Notes under the pieces: generated by a model
The model's input: only the letters and a program-made list of their open reading frames with translations
Databases searched by the model: none
What the model was told of the DNA's origin: nothing
DNA from: Oryzias latipes
Lineage: Eukaryota; Chordata; Actinopteri; Beloniformes; Adrianichthyidae
Direction: 5' to 3'
Assembly (NCBI RefSeq): GCF_002234675.1
Contig: NC_019868.2
Span: 5,550,433-5,614,432, forward strand
Length of the DNA stretch: 64,000 nt
Program-made: the position numbers and the translations under genes
Part shown: piece by piece, positions 33,123 through 44,288 of the stretch
Layout: each line of letters starts with the position of its first letter
Position numbering within the stretch: the first letter of the stretch is position 1

Positions 33123-36050
33123 AATAGGCAAGGCAAGTTTATTCGTATAGCACAATTTTTACACAAAGTAATTTAAGGTACTTCACAAAACAGAAAAATG
33201 CATTAAAATCACAATACATCATAGAAATAATCAACGTAAAATTTACTTTAAAAGAAAAGAGAAAATTTGAAAATTGATTTAAAAATAAAGGAAGGATATG
33301 AAAGAAAAGTGCAGATAGAACCTTTCAGCAATATACATGGCTAAACAGAAATGTTTTAAGTCTAGATTTGAACATGAACACAGAAGAGGCCTGTCTTACG
33401 ACTTCAGGGAGGCTGTTCCAGATTTTAGCAGCAGAATATTGAAACGCTGATTCCCCTTGTTTAGTTCTGACTCTGGGAATCACCAGGAGGCCGGTCCCTG
33501 AGGTCCTCAGAGTACGAGAGGGTTCATATGGCACTAACATGTCAGAGATGTACTTTGGTGCTCGGCCATGGAGAGACTTGTACACAAGCAGAGCTGCTTT
33601 GAAGTTCATTCTTTGAGGTACAGGGAGCCAGTGCAGAGACCTGAGTACAGGACTAATGTGATCATACTTCCTGGTTCTGGTCAGGACTCGAGCAGCAGCA
33701 TTCTGGATGTACTGAAGCTGTTTTACAGCTTGTTTGGAGAGGCCGGTGAGCAGGCCGTTACAGTAGTCTAACCTACTGGAGACAAATGCATGAATAAGTA
33801 TCTCCAGGTCTGGCTTTGACATTATGATTTTGATTTTGGCAATGTTTTTCAGATGGTAAAATGCCGCTGATGTTACTGACTTGATATGGCTGTTAAAGTT
33901 CAGGTCAGAGTCCATGATTACCCCTAGATTTCTGACTTGATTTGAGGGTTTAAGAGACAGAGAATGAAGGTAGCTGATGATACTTTCTCTTTGTTTCTGT
34001 GGGCCAAAAATAATAACTTCGGTCTTGTTTGAGTTTAGCTGGAGAAAGTTGTTCTGCATCCACGCACTGATCTTTTGGAGGCAGTGGCTGAGTGAATCCA
34101 CCGGCCCATATTCACCTTTTGTCAGTGACACATAGATCTGAGTATCATCTGCATAGTTGTGATAAGATATGTTATTACTGCGTATTAACTGCCCTAGTGG
34201 CAGCATGTAGAGGTTGAACAGAAGGGGTCCCAGGATCGATCCCTGGGGCACACCACAAGTAAAGGCCATGTAGTCTGAGACACAACTCCCAATTTCAACA
34301 AAATATTTCATGTCTTCTAGATAAGACTTGAGCCAACTTAGGGCAGATCCAGAGATGCCAACCCAGTCTTGGAGTCTGTGCAAAAGGATCCCACGATCAA
34401 CAGTATCAAAGGCAGCGCTCAGGTCTAGCAGGATTAAGACAGAGACTTTGCCATCATCAGTGTTCAGGCGGATGTCGTTGGTTACTGATATGGTGCCTCT
34501 GTCAGACTCCTCCCCCTCTCCTCTCCGCTTGAATGCTGATTCATCCCAGCTGCGACCACTTACCTCATCATCTTCTTCCGCCTTCATAAGGAGCCTCAGG
34601 ATCATCAGTCTTCGCCAGTCCGTTGCCCCTGATGGTGCATAGTTGGTCTCATGTTAAGCTCTTGTTTTGTCACGCTACGCCAAGCCTTGCCTAAACTCTC
34701 TTTCTGCTCACCTCCAGGAATCCATAACCACGAGTGGTCGCCAATATCAGCCTCAGCCCGGATCCCCCATTCTGTCTTCTCCTGCGGTCATACCTCGAGC
34801 CTCTGCTGTTGCCTCCGTACCTCGGACCTCCACTTCAGGCGGCTGCTCATTCCTGTGGAGGAACCCACCAGTGACGCCACCAGCATCTGCCTCAAGCCAG
34901 GGACCTACCTCATGTCCTGCTCACACTCTGCCTCAAGAATCACCCATTAAAATCTCTTACCTGCCACGCTCGTCATCCGCTGTGTTTCTTCTGGGTTCCA
35001 GCATCTGGGTCCGAAAGTGTTCTGTAGCCATGACAGGTTACCTTGATAAGAGCAGTTTATGTGCTATGATGGGATCTAAAACCTAGACAACTTTTTCAAG
35101 GACTTTTCCTAAAAATGGCAGATTAGAGATAGGTCTGTAATTATTCAGTACAGTGGGATTAAGAACGCTCTTCTTCAGGAGAGGTTTAATGATTGCAGTT
35201 TTTAAGGCCTCGTGAAATATTCCAGATTGAAGAGACATGTTAACTATTTGAGTAATTGATGACAACACACAGTTCAGGACAGACTTTAGAAATCTAGTGG
35301 GTAACACATCAAGGCAGCATGTAGACGAGCTCAGACGGGTGATGGTCTCTTGGACAGTTTGGTCAATGACAGGTACAAAGTGAGTCAGCTTAGAGTGAGT
35401 AGGTGGCTGTTGGATAGTTATATGTGTTGTGGAGTTGATGGCTTTTTTAATGCCCTGAACCTTGTCATTAAAAAATACAGTCAACTCATTACATTTAGGT
35501 GTGCAAACCAGTTCTATTGGAAGCTGGGTTGGAGGGTTAGTTAATCTGTTTACTGTTTGGAACAGGACACAAGAGTTGCTGCTGCAACTTCCAATGAGTT
35601 CAGAGAAGTACCTTTCCCTTGTTCTGCATAAGATCTGGTTGTAAGCGTACAACTCCCCCTTATACATTTCATAATGAACCTGGAGTTTTGACTTGCGTCA
35701 CTTTCGCTCAGCTCTGCGGCACTATTGTTTCTGTGCCCTGACTAGATCATCGTTCCTCCAGGGAGCTTTCTGTCTATGTTTTTTCAATTTAACCTTCATA
35801 GGGGCAATTGTATCCAGAACATTCAAGATGCTAGAAGTAACAGAATTCAGCATTTCATCAACATTGGCACCAGAAGCGTTTTCAGGGTCTATCATTTCTA
35901 CAAACTGTGCCCTAGTGCTCTCATTTATTTGTCTCCCTTGGACAACTGCAGGGCCAGGCGGTGGTTTGGGAGCAACAGACAGGTCAAAGAATACACAGAA
36001 ATGATCAGAGAGGGCGACATCAACCACACTGACATTGTAAATAATACCTG
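33123..36050 (-). mobile_element. L2-clade LINE, 5'-truncated, split by a solo-LTR-like insertion
   Basis: The minus strand carries RT text in three frames. 35722-36027 has the post-endonuclease region (VVDVALSDHFCVFFDL, APWRNDDLVRAQKQ). 35083-35667 has YRPISNLPFLGKVLEKVV. 33325-34485 has LDLSAAFDTVDRGILL, GVPQGSILGPLLFNLYM, the catalytic YADD, LQYIQNAAARVLTRTRKYDHISP and a terminal PEVVRQASS block. The 3' UTR ends at 33123 in the CTTGCCTTGCC-type tail usual for fish L2. The endonuclease is missing, so it is a truncated copy. An LTR-like insertion separates the ALIKVT and NDI portions of the RT. Confidence 0.85.
34486..35035. mobile_element. Solo-LTR-like insertion inside the L2 LINE
   Basis: A 550-bp non-L2 segment begins TG and ends CA and is flanked by a 6-bp duplication GGTTAC (34480-34485 and 35036-35041). 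An ATTAAA signal occurs late in it. This fits a solo LTR of an LTR retrotransposon, family unassigned, with no internal region. It is a fossil that entered after the L2 did. Confidence 0.55.
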
Positions 36051-36205
36051 AATGAGTGAGGGAACAACAGCATCTTCTTTTTTCTCAGAGTTGTCTGGAG
36101 TTCAGCCTCAGAATCCAGGAGTTTATTGAGCTCATCAGACAAAACAAGTGCATGGATGTAGTCAGGTACTCCTCAGTAACACAAGCACACATCTGCATCT
36201 TACAA

Positions 36206-36400
36206 TGCCTTGCCAAAGTATTCATCCCCTTGGATGGTTGTCCCTTTTATTGCTTTCAATAAATCACTCGTGGTCAAAAAAATTTTCTTTCCTCACACTA
36301 AAATGTACTCCAAAAACCGGTACTTATTAAAATGACCCCACCAGTGTCTGGATCTTACATTGATTGGTGTTTTATAACACCCACACCACTCAGGTGGTTG
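36206..36400. mobile_element. Tc1/mariner-like terminal fragment
   Basis: Starts ACAATGCCTTGCCAAAGTATTC, similar to the CAGTGCCTTGCAAAAGTATTC termini of fish Tc1-like elements. The opposite end was not found. Confidence 0.4.
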
Positions 36401-36839
36401 TCATTTCACTAATTGTGAGACTATTGGCACTAATTGGATGGACTTCTATTGAATTAGAGAAAGAGAATGTTTATGCAGACATTTGAATATCACCACTTAC
36501 TGACCACAAAGCTTTAACAATCAAAATAAAAAATTTTCCTGGTGAAAATGGGTCCTGAAATATTTGTTACTGGAAACTGAACAGCATATTATTAAAAAAT
36601 GAATGTGTTCAATCAGTAAATAAGAGACTCAGTTAACTTTACTGGGATAAAGCTCAACAGGAAAAGGCTGACAGCTCGAACTGGGAACTCTTAAAATTTG
36701 ATGTTTCCAAATATTTGCAAAGATATGGCAGCATCCAGGCAAAATCTAAACGTCAATTAGAAGAAGGAATTATCTCTGAAATCTCTGAACCCTCAAGTTT
36801 ACCACCAGAAAACCGAAATGATGAGCAAAATTTAAGATT

Positions 36840-37190
36840 AACCACACAGCAAGAAGGCCCTGGTTCAAGTCCCTGCTGGGGGACCTGAAACAGAACATCA
36901 ATGGGGGACCTTTCAGTGTGGAGTTTGCATGTTCTCCCCATGTATGCGTCAGTTTTCTCCTGGGAATCCAGCTTTCTCCCACTGTCCAAAAACATGCTTC
37001 ATAAGTTAACTGGTTACTCTAAATTGTCCCTAGGTGTGTGTGTGAGAATGAATGGGTGTGTGATTGTGGCCCTGCGACAGACTGGCGACCTGTTCAGGAT
37101 GTCCCTTGCCTTTGCCCACAAGTGGCCGGGATAGGCTCCAGCAGCTCCATGACCATGAAAGGGACAAAACGGATAAGAACATGAATGACA
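36840..37190 (+). mobile_element. SINE-like fish repeat (tRNA-type head), second copy
   Basis: Has AGCAAGAAGGCCCTGGTTCA with a box B-like motif, GTGGAGTTTGCATGTTCTCC, CCAAAAACATGC, CCCTGCGACAGACTGGCGAC and GGGATAGGCTCCAGC, in the usual order for this repeat family. Confidence 0.65.
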
Positions 37191-37307
37191 AAAAAAACTT
37201 GACAAAATGTAGAAAGCAAAGTAGCATGAGTAAGAATAAAAATTGTAATAATAAAAAATGGAAGTAAAAGTACACGTCATAAATAACAAGGAAAATACAG
37301 CAGTGTA

Positions 37308-38793
37308 CCGTAATTTCCGGATTACAAGCCGCACACACCCATTTTCACGTGTTTAATTACTTTTAAACATACACAAGCCGCGTCGGAATACAAGCCGCGC
37401 ATACTCCGCAGAGTGAGTGTGATTCATTAGCACACTGTGGGTGGAGTCGGTTTTGCCTCAGGTTCATGTATTTAAGTATGTCAACATCTGTCAAACAGCA
37501 CGGACCTCTATTCTGTTCACAAGTTCCTCAGTTATGGTGTTTTTATTTCCTTTTTTTTTTTTTTTTTTACTTATTCACAATCTAGGTATCATACATAAAA
37601 TTACAAACAGTAACCATATAATCAACATTACATCCCTCAGTTATGATGAGGAAATTTACATCCCCGATCCCCCATTTCCCATGAGTCTTAGGGGCTAAAG
37701 GCGGGGCCAACGCCCGGCTCGCCATACTGTTGTACGTGTTTAAGAATGAGCAAGTATCAGCAGTGCATGGAGGGGTGAACGGGTACAGCTCTCCTTCCGC
37801 TTGTGTCGCGGCAGCGTTATGGGAGTAACAGGGCTGGTTAAAAAACACACCGGTAAAATAAAGCAGCGGCGACTAAAAAGCACGCGCCTCAGCGCGATAC
37901 GCGCGCCTCAATGCGGCGCGTGCGTCAGAAGTCAGAAGCCTCTGCGCTCCGCAGACGCATCTGCGCTCAGTGCTCGCCCCGCGCGCTCCCTGTCTCCCCT
38001 TCCTATCTACTCCGACACCTCTGGCCAGGGCGGCTTCAAGGAGGAGCACTTCGTCCCTATTGCGCCGGTGGAAGGAGCAAATCGTGTCTGTGCAGAGCAA
38101 TCGAACTTAATACTGTACGTTTTGTGTATGAGGGGCGGATGCGTTGTTACGTGTGGGAGCGTTCAGACTGCCATCGGCCCCGCAGCTCTATAAGAGCAGC
38201 AGGAGAAGATGTCTCCAGCTCACACGGAGGCTGTGAGCTTTTCAAAGCAAAATTCCGCTCAGTCCTTAGAAGCCGTAAAAACGATTTGTGTTTCCAGTCG
38301 TGTCCCGACAAAATAAAGGCTGATGTTATTCCCACATATTTACGTGCAGCCCAGCTGCAGATTGCAGCTTTTCCGTCAGCAGCTGACCGGCTTTTCCAAA
38401 CCCGTTGGTGATGGTGGATTTTTTCACGCTGCTTTTAACGATTGCTTTTAACTTGAAAGCTGCATCATACTGTAATGGCGATCACGTGCACGTTGGGTCT
38501 AATGGCACCAAAGGATTCTGGGATGCGGCCGGGCATGCGTGTTTCGTTTTGTTGAACCATGACTGAAGTGTCTAAGACCTGAACTCAAGTCCATGCTGTT
38601 TGGCTGCTAAGCGGTATGTTGAAAATAAATGCCTTGTGCTTGGTGTTAGATAGAGAATTCAAACCATTCACTGAGATCGAAAGTACGTACATGGCGGCTG
38701 CCAATTACATCCAAAAATTAGCCGCGTCACTGAATAAGCCGCAGGGCTGTAAACGCAGGAAAAAAGTAGCGGCTTATAGTCCGGAAATTACGG
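37308..38793. mobile_element. TA-flanked pogo/mariner-like non-autonomous element
   Basis: Ends CCGTAATTTCCGGATTACAA and (inverse) CCGTAATTTCCGGACTATAA are flanked by TA (37306-37307 and 38794-38795). No transposase is visible. It is related to the element at 7130-12039. The body includes a GC-rich region near 37850-38050 and a 95-bp retro-insertion at 37540-37634. Confidence 0.7.
37540..37634 (-). mobile_element. Tiny 5'-truncated retro-insertion with poly(A) tail
   Basis: A 95-bp insert with about 20 T at its left end (a poly-A tail on the minus strand) is flanked by a 14-bp duplication CCTCAGTTATG(G/A)TG at 37526-37539 and 37635-37648. The related element at 7130-12039 shows the uninterrupted sequence CATAACTGAGG. 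The source is probably a LINE 3' end. Confidence 0.6.
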
Positions 38794-38806
38794 TAATTGT
38801 ATAGTC

Positions 38807-40173
38807 CAGGGGTCGGCAACCTTTTTTACTCAAAGAGCCATTTGGGACCGCCCCTAATAAAAAAGAAAGCACCCGGAGCCACAACCCGTTTTGACATCAT
38901 TATATATATTATGCATGTATATATTATTCAAAGGTGCTCATTACGTCGATCGCGATCTACCGGTCGATCTTCAATGACATGAGTGTAGATCGCGGGCCAG
39001 AAAAGATAAAAAAAAAAAAAAGTACTTCTTTAAAATCCACCAGTCAATCAAAATCCTCACTGAGGAGTACAGGACATGATTGACATGTAGATTGGCCAAT
39101 CGGACATTGTCTGAAGCATACGTCCCTGCAAATACACATTATGTTCTTTAAAGGATGATACCGCGGCCGCGTGTGGGAGGACCTACTAGTTCTGGTCTGA
39201 TCGCTGCATGGAGCGATGTGTTTATCAATGCATGGTAGACACTGAGAATGTGGAGAGATCAGGTTTATTATTTTGAAGAGTTCTACTTGGTAATCATGTT
39301 TCCATGTTTGGGTTTATAAAATCATCCCAGAGAAAGTCTTTGCTTCAACTCCCACAGGGAAAGCTGCGTCTGAATCTGACGCCCGTGTTTGCATCTCTCT
39401 GACAGAGTTTGAAGCCAAAGCCCCTCCTCCGCCTCTCCACCTGCTTTTCCTCTCTACCTGTTCACATCCTCTGCAGCTGAGAGTTGTTTCCCCCGCGCTC
39501 CTCAGCGTGTCCCACAAAGAGCGCAAAATACGATAGTCGGGGCGCACCAGCGCCGCACAAGGATGAAAGAGCCGGATTCAGGTTATAGCGGGGATAGAGC
39601 GGGTTAAGCAAATGAATGGAAGAAGGCGCTCCGCTGAAGAAATATTCAATATTGTACACATTTTATTATTAGTCTGAACTATCTTTTATTTAGAAAAATC
39701 TTTTATTTTATCAGTCCAGTACGAAAAAAAACATCAACAAAAGCTGTGTTGGGCGGTTTTTGGCTGGGTCTGGCGGTTTTCAGATGACTTTTTGGCTGGA
39801 AACCTGTGACTCTATCTGGCAACGCTGGCGCGAACTCTCAGTCTGTCATCAGCGAGTTGGTCTCTGCCCCACGGCACGTCAAGTTCCCGGCAGAAGATCG
39901 GAGTGTTTATTGAAGCCGCCCTGCGTGCCTCTCCCTGCTATCAGCTCTGCAGTTCTCGCCCAATAAATACGAGCTCATTTAGGAAGCTGTTTTTTACGTG
40001 GCTTGCGCTTCGTGCGGAGCCAGCAGCGCCTTTAAAATGCCATGAAAAATGAACAAACTAAAATAAAATTTAATTATTATAAAATACTCATTATTTTCCA
40101 AAGTCACAGGGAGCCACAACAGATGGATGAAAGAGCCACATGTGGCTCCGGAGCCATGGGTTGCCGACCCCTG
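38807..40173. mobile_element. hAT non-autonomous element
   Basis: Termini CAGGGGTCGGCAACC on both sides are inverted, with AGAGCCA subterminal text, and an 8-bp target duplication GTATAGTC lies at 38799-38806 and 40174-40181. It is 1367 bp long and encodes no transposase. It sits immediately next to the TA-flanked element. Confidence 0.85.
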
Positions 40174-40557
40174 GTATAGTCTGACTCCTGTAGGGACGAA
40201 GGACCTCCAGTATCGGTCTTTTTTGCACTGAGGGTGCTGCAGTCTTCAGCTGAACGAGCTACTCATGGTCCTCACCATCTCATACAGGGGGTTCTCAATG
40301 TTGTAAACTTGTATTCTGTTCAATAAAGTTTTTTTTTTCAAAAAAGGCAAAAAAATGCATCCCCACTGTGCAAACTTGGATGATGTCACATGTCATCAGA
40401 TGAAAAAATAAAAACATGTCATCAGATGATGTCTGATGACTTCACATTATCACAGCTTGAAATCTATGAATACACCCACTTTCCTTTCCATCATCCATTT
40501 CAAGATTTCAAGGTTGTTTTAAAGATTAAACCAAACACATCTTACGATTTACCAAAA

Positions 40558-41427
40558 ATGTTCAACCAAGCCTGTAAGCTTTTTGTGGGAGGACTCAAGG
40601 TGGACACCAATGATGACGGGCTGCGCAAGCATTTCGAGCAGTTTGGCACCCTCATCGACTGTGCCGTCGTCCCACACAAGACGGCGCAACGCTCTCGCTG
40701 TTTTGGCTTTGTGACCTACTTAACACCAGAGGAGGCCAACGCAGCCATGGCGGCAAGTCCACACACAGTGGAAGGGAACTGGGTTGAGGTCAAACGAGCT
40801 GTTCCAAAGAAACAGACCGATGAGTCTGAAGCTCGTGACAAGGTGAAGAAAATCTTTGTTGGTGGCTTGAAAAACGACATCCAAGAGGACGACCTCACCG
40901 ACTACTTCTCTCAGTATGGTGAAGTGGAAAACTCTGAAATCATGTCAGAGAAGACGACCGGAAAGAAACGGGGTTTTGGCTTTGTGCACTTCACGGATGA
41001 CTATGCGGCAGACATGGCTGTGGCTGTGCCTTTCCACACAGTGAACGGACACAGAGTTGAAGTAAAGAAAGCTGTTCCCAAGCAGGAGATGCAGGCGCCC
41101 AGCAGAATCTGAATGACGCCAAGAGACAATTCACGCCGCACCATGATGGAAAACCAAAACGACGCCATGGATTATGGCCAAAATTACGGCTATGGAAATG
41201 GCGGAGGATATGGCGTTTATGGGGGGTGCTGCTGCCCATGCAGAGGCGGCTGTTCCGACCAACAAAATGGTTACGGAGGTGGCAATTCCTACCAGCAAAA
41301 TGGTTACAGGGGCAGGACTGGCTACAAAGGTCGTGGCCATGGCCAGCAGTCTTCTGGCTCCGGTCCAATGAAAAAGTCTTTTGGTGGTCAGAGAAGCTCT
41401 GCTCCTTACACAAGAGGCAAACAGTAA
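40558..41427 (+). pseudogene. hnRNP A0-like copy B, truncated by a nonsense codon
   Basis: It begins with the same ATG as copies A and C and encodes both RRMs intact (184 residues). A TGA at 41110-41112 stands where A and C have AGA (Arg185). The frame reopens at ATG 41113 and runs without further breaks to TAA at 41427, covering the Cys-cluster and QQNGY tail. It could give a tail-less two-RRM protein, or be a young pseudogene. The upstream frame is open here also. Nearly all other positions match A or C, so the lesion is recent. Confidence 0.75.
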
Positions 41428-41964
41428 AGACTTAGAGGAAACGTGAAATAATTGTAGGAAATTCACGTTTCAGAACACCTAAATTAATAAACAAACTTTT
41501 TATGATAATAGGAAACACAAAAAAAGAGGATTTAGACTGACAGGAACCTCTTTTATCATTTATATTGTTGTTTGTGATGTTTGAAAGAAAAATAGAAGTT
41601 TTTAGAGAATTAAGCTAAAATCTTAAACAAATGTATTAAATAGGAAAGTTTTTTGTGCATATTTATTTTTTATTTAGTTGTAGGAATTTTTAACATGATT
41701 TAGAGTAGCTTAACATTGATTAATTATTAATGTGAGGTTTCACCTTTATGAATTTACATTTGTGAATAAAATGTTGTGCAATGCAAATCCATGTATTGAT
41801 TATAAAGTCTAGATCTTTTTCAAAAAGAGGTTCTTATTTTATTTTTAATGGCATTCCAATTTAAATTGTCTATTGTAGCATTTTTACCTGTCGACTGATT
41901 TAGAAAAGAGGACCAGAACAGTTTAGGATGTAAACAATGAAAAAACAAATGTTGTACAGTTTTA

Positions 41965-42189
41965 TCAAACTTTATTTATAAAATAGCGCTTCTCATCAAT
42001 TTGTGCAGCTCGAAGCGCTTTAACATTAAAAACAGAAAACACAATATTACAGTGAAAACCCAACCCACCCTTCACCTTTCTCACTCCCCTCTGTTAAAAC
42101 ATATGACCCATAACCCCCACATACAATGAATAATGACTATGTAACTGTAAAAGAAAATAAAGAAATAAACAAGTAAGGCTTGGCTATGC
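41965..42189 (-). mobile_element. LINE-tail insertion shared by blocks B and C
   Basis: A segment of about 225 bp, on the minus strand ending AATAAAGTTTGATA after AAGCGCTTCGAGCTGCAC text, interrupts the sequence that reads GAGGTTAAAACTGTAC in block A. The same insertion is at 57034-57259 in block C. Confidence 0.75.
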
Positions 42190-42577
42190 TAACCTCATTT
42201 AACAGAAAACATAAAGATTTTAACGGAACAAAATCTGTTTATCACAAGAGACGCTCAGCCAGAAGGAGCTTTTGTTCAGGATGAAGGAGTTCATCCATCT
42301 CAATAACAGAACTCACTCATGACTGAAAAACATAGAAAAAGTTTTCAAACACTGTTAAGGACCAAACAGCAACATATTGTGCAAATGCAAGAAAACTAAA
42401 TCAGAGAAGATAAAAAAGGAAGAAAAACAAATGCAATGCAGGTCAAAAAGTCAGCACTAAAGAGTTTCCACAGACAGAACACAGCCCATTCTTCACAGCT
42501 GCTCCTCCAACCCAGACATTGCAGAAATCAAAGCTCAACAGGTGGAATGGTGTTGCTCCATTCCCCTGTTTTAACTG

Positions 42578-42600
42578 CCCCCCCCCCCCCCCCCCCCCCG
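42578..42600. repeat. (C)n homopolymer
   Basis: A run of about 22 C bases within block B. Blocks A and C have ACTGAGGGGTGCAG or ACCGAGGGGTGCAG at the aligned position. Confidence 0.9.
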
Positions 42601-42734
42601 GTGTACACACACAACAAAAGGAGGAGGGGGGTCACGTCAGGCCCTGTCTCTTGTCTTGAGGTGGGATGGGCCTATGACTGATGCCGGGGTGTTGGGGGTG
42701 TCATGGGGGATCCTGTTCCGTAACATCTGAGCTG

Positions 42735-43013
42735 GGTGGACCATGCTTTTTTAGCTTCAACAAGGACACTGACTTTGAATTAGAAAACTATGAACTTAAC
42801 TATGTGAACAGAGCAGACAAAAAAGGTGGAGGAGTCACAATATATGTGAAAAGAAACACTAAGTTTACAGTAATTGATAAATCGTCAGTAGCAGTGGATG
42901 GAAGATTGGAATGTATTACAATTCAAAAATATTCAGGGAGAAATGTCATTATACGCTGTGTAGAAAGGTCACCAGGGTCAAGCTTAAGCCTCCTGTTATG
43001 CTCAGGGTCAGAT
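42735..43013 (+). mobile_element. LINE endonuclease fragment (block B)
   Basis: Encodes FFSFNKDTDFELENYELNY followed by RADKKGGGVTIYVKRNTKF and the RCVERSPGSS text, then a stop. Same fragment as 29658-29990 and 56269-56510. Confidence 0.55.
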
Positions 43014-43181
43014 TGACCCATTTTGAATTTTAAAATACAAAAAAAAAAACTGTAAAGCATTTTTATACCTTGAAGCTTTAATGTAATCACCATATCAAGT
43101 AAAAAGGGTTCATATACTTTAATTGTTGTTCAAATAAGTACTGCATATCAGTCATTAGCATGTGTGGGTTTCCTCCAGATA

Positions 43182-43291
43182 CTATGGATGGATGGATGGA
43201 TGGATGGATGGATGGATGGATGAATGGATGGTTGGATGGATGGATGGATGGATGGATGGATGGATGGTTGGACGGACGGACGGACGGATGG
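43182..43291. repeat. (GGAT)n microsatellite (block B)
   Basis: GGAT/TGGA units with GGTT and GGAC variants, the inverse of the ATCC arrays in A and C. Confidence 0.95.
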
Positions 43292-44288
43292 TAATTCAAA
43301 TAGAAACGAGCATCAATGCTGTTCCTCAGAAACAAACAAAGCAGGAGGGTTAAAGTTGTTCAGTGACTGGATGGAAAAGATGTTTAACTCTCAAAATAAC
43401 AAAATATTATATTATAATATAGAATACACTCATATGAGCGGAGCAATGATATGTGACATAACTCATCATTTACCAGTTTTTGCAACATGTCAGTCAATCA
43501 ATTAATCAAAAATCAATCAAAAATCAATCAGTCATTCAATCAATATATATTTATAGCAATTTTCACATAAAAGCATTACACAAAGTGCTTTAAATTAAAA
43601 CAAAAAAAAACATAATAATAATACATACAAGTCTGAAAATTGAAATAAACAAGCAAAAATATTAAAATAGAGCCCCCTCCCCATACCCATACACAACCCC
43701 TACCCCTTTCACACCCCCCAACCCCTAACTGATGGGGATAGACAATAAGAAACAGGCTGAGCACAAAAACAAGAAGTTTGTTGTTGGAAACATTAATCAT
43801 TTGGAGCTCCCTTTCTGTGAACAGCTGCATAGCAGCAAAATGCAGCATCACAGGCGGGGACCGCTCCACCACAGCAAAGTGGAGATGCAGGTCCCCATTT
43901 AAAGCTGCAGCGGCTGAACAGCAGCCGACCCAGAGGGAGAGGATCCAGCTGAGGAAGCACCGGAAAGAAAAATGAGAATGAAAAAGTAAACAAACTGATA
44001 AAAGCAACAAACAAATAAACAATAAAACATTTAAATAAGGTAAACTAAAATAAATCTTTAAAAAATCTAGTGTAAATTCATAAAACAAGATAAAAATTGA
44101 TAAAAAAATAAAAATTAATTTATTAAGTAATAAGTAAAAGTAGTAAAAATGAGCTAAAAGCCAGATGAAAAAGGTCTTGAGCCTTATCTTAAAAGCAACT
44201 ATGCTCTCTGCAGCCCTCAGGTCCTCTGACAGATTGTTCCATAAATGAAGGCCTTAGTGTAAAATAAATGCCGCTGGAATGGTTAGAA

